Shown: in pieces, positions 29,602 to 32,484 of the stretch
How positions within the stretch are numbered: the first letter of the stretch is position 1
How the letters are laid out: the number at the start of each line of letters is the position of its first letter
Assembly (NCBI GenBank): GCA_903891165.1
Contig: CAITDR010000075.1
Coordinates: 1-32,484, forward strand
DNA: 32,484 bases
Source: an uncultured Pseudomonadota bacterium
Lineage (GTDB): Bacteria > Myxococcota_A > UBA796 > SXON01
Reading direction: 5' to 3'
The notes under the pieces: generated by a model
What the model saw: the letters and a program-made list of their open reading frames with translations, nothing else
Databases searched by the model: none
What the model was told of the DNA's origin: nothing
Program-made: the position numbers and the translations under genes

Positions 29602-32484
29602 ATGCTGCCCCTTTCCCCCCTTCTTGCTCTCTTTTTGCTCACACTGCCCACCACAGTGCATGCCAAGGTGCCTCCCACCGGCGTGGTCTGGGCACCCCAG
29701 TCGGTGGCCTATCCGGTGGATCCGGATCGGGTGCTGCCTGCTCCTCCTTTTGTGCCGGAAGGAACCGGGGAAACTGACCGCCCGGTGGAGGTAGGCCCGG
29801 GCAAAGGTGCCGCCTTTTTCCTGGACGGCCTTGAATTTGCGCGGATCCGCGTGCTAAGTGGCACGGGAACGCCCCGTTTCCAGCGGGTATTCGGTGGTTC
29901 GCGCTCCTCCGTACAAACCGGCTTGCGGGCGCTGATTGACACGGGCGCGCAGCGGGATGCCGATGGAAGCTGGCGGATTGCCGAGCCGGCAGGCGACGGC
30001 GACGTCTGGTGTGTGGACGCCGATGCGCCGCTGCGGATTGTCATCGAGCACCCGCGCACCATCCCCGCAAAACTCTCCTGGGAAGAGGCACGCGCCGGTG
30101 TATTGGCGGCGATCAGCCAGGGGAAGCCGCTGCCGCGCCTTCCCGGAGACGAGGGCTCGGCGGAGCTGGAGGCCACCCTGGCCGCTCACGAAGCCTTGGG
30201 GCAGGCCCTGGAGGCCACCGGTGGTGCCCAGCTTCGGCCCGCTATCCGCGCCTGGCGGACGGCGGCCGCCCTCCGCTTTCTCGACGGCATCCGTCCTTTT
30301 GCCTGGCCCTATTGGTCGGTAGACGACGTGGGCGCGGCATTGGGGAAGGAGACCGAGCGCATTTTGCGGGTGGACGGAGAGGTGGCCTCCTCGGCAGTGT
30401 GGCGTCGGGTCGCCGGCCAGGCCGCCCCGGCCGAGGTGGAGCTGGAGGGCCCCGGTATTCTCCGGGTGCAGGTGCGTGCCGTCCTTCCGGCGGGTTGGTT
30501 GGTCGCCCCAACCCCGACCACCACCCTGGTCTATCGCGACGGGGTGCTCGCACGGAAGCTCGTCTTCAGTGGCCGCCCCGCGCGGGTCACCGATGCGCCA
30601 GATGCCGCCTTTCCCCAACGCGAGTACCTGATCACCCGCTCGGGGGAGTGGGCAGGTAAGATCAACGAAGTCCGTATTCCTTTGGCGCCAGGCCGCCATC
30701 GCTATCGCATCGAAGTGGATCAGGTATCTTTGGTGCGTATCTCTCGTGCCCAGCGTAAATCATTTGCGGTGGAAGACATCGCAAGGCGCGCCAGTGCGGA
30801 AGACTGGGTGACCGTTGCCCGTCGCGAGCTGGAGGGGGCCAGCGGTCCCGAGGTGGATCTCCTGCGCGGCCTGATCGCCGATGTGGTGGGCGAGCCTCCC
30901 GTGGCGCAGGCGCCGGGCCTGCCGCCTGGTCTCCAAGTGGTTTCGGAGTATCTGGCTTCCGAATATGGAAAATTGGATGCGGGTAGCCGCGTGTCGGCGT
31001 GGACGACGGCGCTGGGAGGGCCGACGGCACCACCCTGGGCCTGGTGGCTGCGGGTGCGGATGGCCGAGATCCTGCCGGAAGGATCGGGTGTGCGCGGTCT
31101 CTTTGCGGCGGCCGTCGATCTTCCTCCTCCGGGCTTGGTTTCTGCCGCTGCAGCCCGCCTTGGTGCCCCGGGTCTCTACCAGGATCGACCCGACCGCAGC
31201 CTCGGGGCCCTGGAGCTGGCCTGGCGTCAGCTTCCCGGCGATCTGGGCATTCGCAGCACCTACCTGCGGGAATTTCTGGATGGGTCAAGCTGGAGCCGCC
31301 AGAGTCCGGTGGTGCTGGTCAACGGCGATGCGATCACGCCGCCGCCCATGACCTGGCTGGATACCGCCGCAGGTACCGGCGGTCCGGTGTCTCGTGCGGC
31401 CCGGGTCTTTTACCGGATTCCGGGGGGCGCCAGTCGCACCATTGCTGTGGATCCCTCGGCGGCCAACCCCAAGGCGCCCGCCATTTTTTCGCTGTTCCTT
31501 CGCAGCCCGCGGACGGCGGGGGTGGTGTCCCTTGCGGTGGATGACCGCAGCTTCCGGGTGCTGCCCGTGGCCGACATCGAGCGGCTGGACCTCGCAGTGC
31601 CCGCCGGAGAACATTCTGTAGTCCTCAATACGGGCGCAGGTACGGATGCCTGGGTCTCCGGCTACCCCACGCAGGAGCAGTGGCGCCAGGCGGGCGACAT
31701 CGCCACCCTCCGGTCCTACTGGCCTTCCTCGATCCAGGGGAGCTTCCTCAACTTTGAGCTTCCTTCGCCGCAGGTACCGGTGCCGGTGCGTGTCGAGGTC
31801 CGTGTGCTCGATCCGCTGAACCACCCCGCGTCGGTGACCGGCCACCTCCGCAGCGACACCGGTGCGGACTGGCCGGTGCGCGTGGTGCCGGGCATTCCCG
31901 ACCCCACCCTGCTGCCGGTGGGCGGCGAGGCGGAGCTCTCCGGTGTTGCCACCGTCACCGTGTATCCACCCCCTGGAACCCAGCGGCTATGGATGGATGT
32001 TCCTCCTGAATCGGGCTGGGTGGTGTCGATGTCGGTGCGTCGTACGGAGACCGCCGAGACCTTCACCACCTGGGATCAGCAGGGTCTCCCCGACCTGAGC
32101 GGGCTGGGCACGCTTAGCCGAAAGCTGGCCACAGAACCGGAAGATGCGGCGGCCTTGCTGCGACGTGCGGATGTGCTGGCCCAGCTTGGGGATCTGGACA
32201 TGGCCCGCCAGGATCTCCGGCGCCTGATGCGCCTGGGGGTGCGCAGCCGCACCGTGGTCCCCGACGAAGCGGTGCTGGAAGTGTCCGACCGTATCGACGC
32301 GGCGGGCAGCTCGGGCTGGCTGGCGCCGACGCTGGCGCTGGGGCAGCTCACTGGGCCGGTGCCCCTGTCGGCTGAGCTGGTGATGGGGGAGGAGGCCGCA
32401 CCCTCCCCAGAGCTGATCCGATGGGTGCAGGAAGCCCGCGTCAAAGGCCCCGCCGCGGCCCTGGCAATGCCCGCACCCACCAGC
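29602..32484 (+). CDS. Very large secreted protein with TPR-like region, 3' end beyond window
   Basis: An open frame of 961 codons runs to the window edge without a stop. ATG 29602 follows the lipoprotein stop by 11 bases. The N-terminus MLPLSPLLALFLLTLPTTVHA is a classic cleavable signal peptide (given here as one 21-residue segment shortened: LPLSPLLALFLLTLPTTVHA) with cleavage expected after VHA. The body is beta-rich with motifs LAPGRHRYRIEVD (about residue 361) and VPAGEHSVVLNTG (about 666), related to those of the 26218 protein. Near residues 845-875 LLRRADVLAQLGDLDMARQD reads as a TPR-like helix pair. Unknown family; it may be the scaffold of the operon's secreted complex. Confidence 0.65.
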   Translation, partial: MLPLSPLLALFLLTLPTTVHAKVPPTGVVWAPQSVAYPVDPDRVLPAPPFVPEGTGETDRPVEVGPGKGAAFFLDGLEFARIRVLSGTGTPRFQRVFGGSRSSVQTGLRALIDTGAQRDADGSWRIAEPAGDGDVWCVDADAPLRIVIEHPRTIPAKLSWEEARAGVLAAISQGKPLPRLPGDEGSAELEATLAAHEALGQALEATGGAQLRPAIRAWRTAAALRFLDGIRPFAWPYWSVDDVGAALGKETERILRVDGEVASSAVWRRVAGQAAPAEVELEGPGILRVQVRAVLPAGWLVAPTPTTTLVYRDGVLARKLVFSGRPARVTDAPDAAFPQREYLITRSGEWAGKINEVRIPLAPGRHRYRIEVDQVSLVRISRAQRKSFAVEDIARRASAEDWVTVARRELEGASGPEVDLLRGLIADVVGEPPVAQAPGLPPGLQVVSEYLASEYGKLDAGSRVSAWTTALGGPTAPPWAWWLRVRMAEILPEGSGVRGLFAAAVDLPPPGLVSAAAARLGAPGLYQDRPDRSLGALELAWRQLPGDLGIRSTYLREFLDGSSWSRQSPVVLVNGDAITPPPMTWLDTAAGTGGPVSRAARVFYRIPGGASRTIAVDPSAANPKAPAIFSLFLRSPRTAGVVSLAVDDRSFRVLPVADIERLDLAVPAGEHSVVLNTGAGTDAWVSGYPTQEQWRQAGDIATLRSYWPSSIQGSFLNFELPSPQVPVPVRVEVRVLDPLNHPASVTGHLRSDTGADWPVRVVPGIPDPTLLPVGGEAELSGVATVTVYPPPGTQRLWMDVPPESGWVVSMSVRRTETAETFTTWDQQGLPDLSGLGTLSRKLATEPEDAAALLRRADVLAQLGDLDMARQDLRRLMRLGVRSRTVVPDEAVLEVSDRIDAAGSSGWLAPTLALGQLTGPVPLSAELVMGEEAAPSPELIRWVQEARVKGPAAALAMPAPTS

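Noticed and set aside
1-32484. CRISPR arrays, tRNA or rRNA genes, riboswitches
   Set aside because: I found no regularly spaced repeats, no cloverleaf-like sequence with a T-arm, and no leader resembling a known riboswitch, within the limits of reading by eye.

Overview
This is a gene-dense, high-GC bacterial chromosome segment with 25 protein-coding genes, two of them cut by the window edges. I see no tRNA, rRNA, CRISPR array or transposase gene. Most genes sit in tight runs with overlapping or nearly touching ends. GTG and TTG starts are common. Several predicted lipoproteins have very short signal peptides. The mix (DabA-type carbon transporter, PgsC/CapC-like protein, DUF362, DUF3050, many secreted proteins of unknown family) suggests an uncultured deltaproteobacterial or Myxococcota-like lineage. 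That placement is inference; there is no phylogenetic marker here good enough to prove it.

Layout. Positions 1-4356 hold the end of dabA followed by two coupled proton-antiporter subunits (NuoL-like and NuoM-like), a likely inorganic-carbon uptake complex. Next come an isopropylmalate/homocitrate-synthase family enzyme and a small Ig-like lipoprotein (4404-6440). Positions 6479-8889 form a discrete cassette: a two-gene module (ABC-type AAA ATPase plus a Toprim/DUF4276-like protein) bounded by 93-bp inverted repeats that are about 80% identical without gaps, each carrying its own palindrome and hairpin. This is the best candidate for an undescribed mobile defence-like unit. A Uma2-type nuclease gene and a membrane-anchored PP2C phosphatase follow on the minus strand (8926-10647).

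Positions 10739-13938 are a plus-strand run of glycosyltransferase, DUF362/ferredoxin protein and orphan DNA methyltransferase. Positions 13980-18460 are a minus-strand run that reads glutathione peroxidase, unknown membrane-anchored protein, B12-binding radical SAM enzyme, DUF3050 protein, beta-carbonic anhydrase. mnmG, an SRPBCC protein and a convergent, overlapping LysR regulator fill 18563-21756.

The last third (21928 to the end) is a plus-strand block of envelope genes: a PhoD-like lipoprotein, then five closely packed genes headed by a duplicated PgsC/CapC-like membrane protein. These five include a lipoprotein that looks like an N-formylglutamate/polyglutamate-type hydrolase and two large secreted proteins sharing a short repeated motif. 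The final gene has no stop before the window ends. No CapB ligase or CapA is visible, so the product of this operon is unknown.
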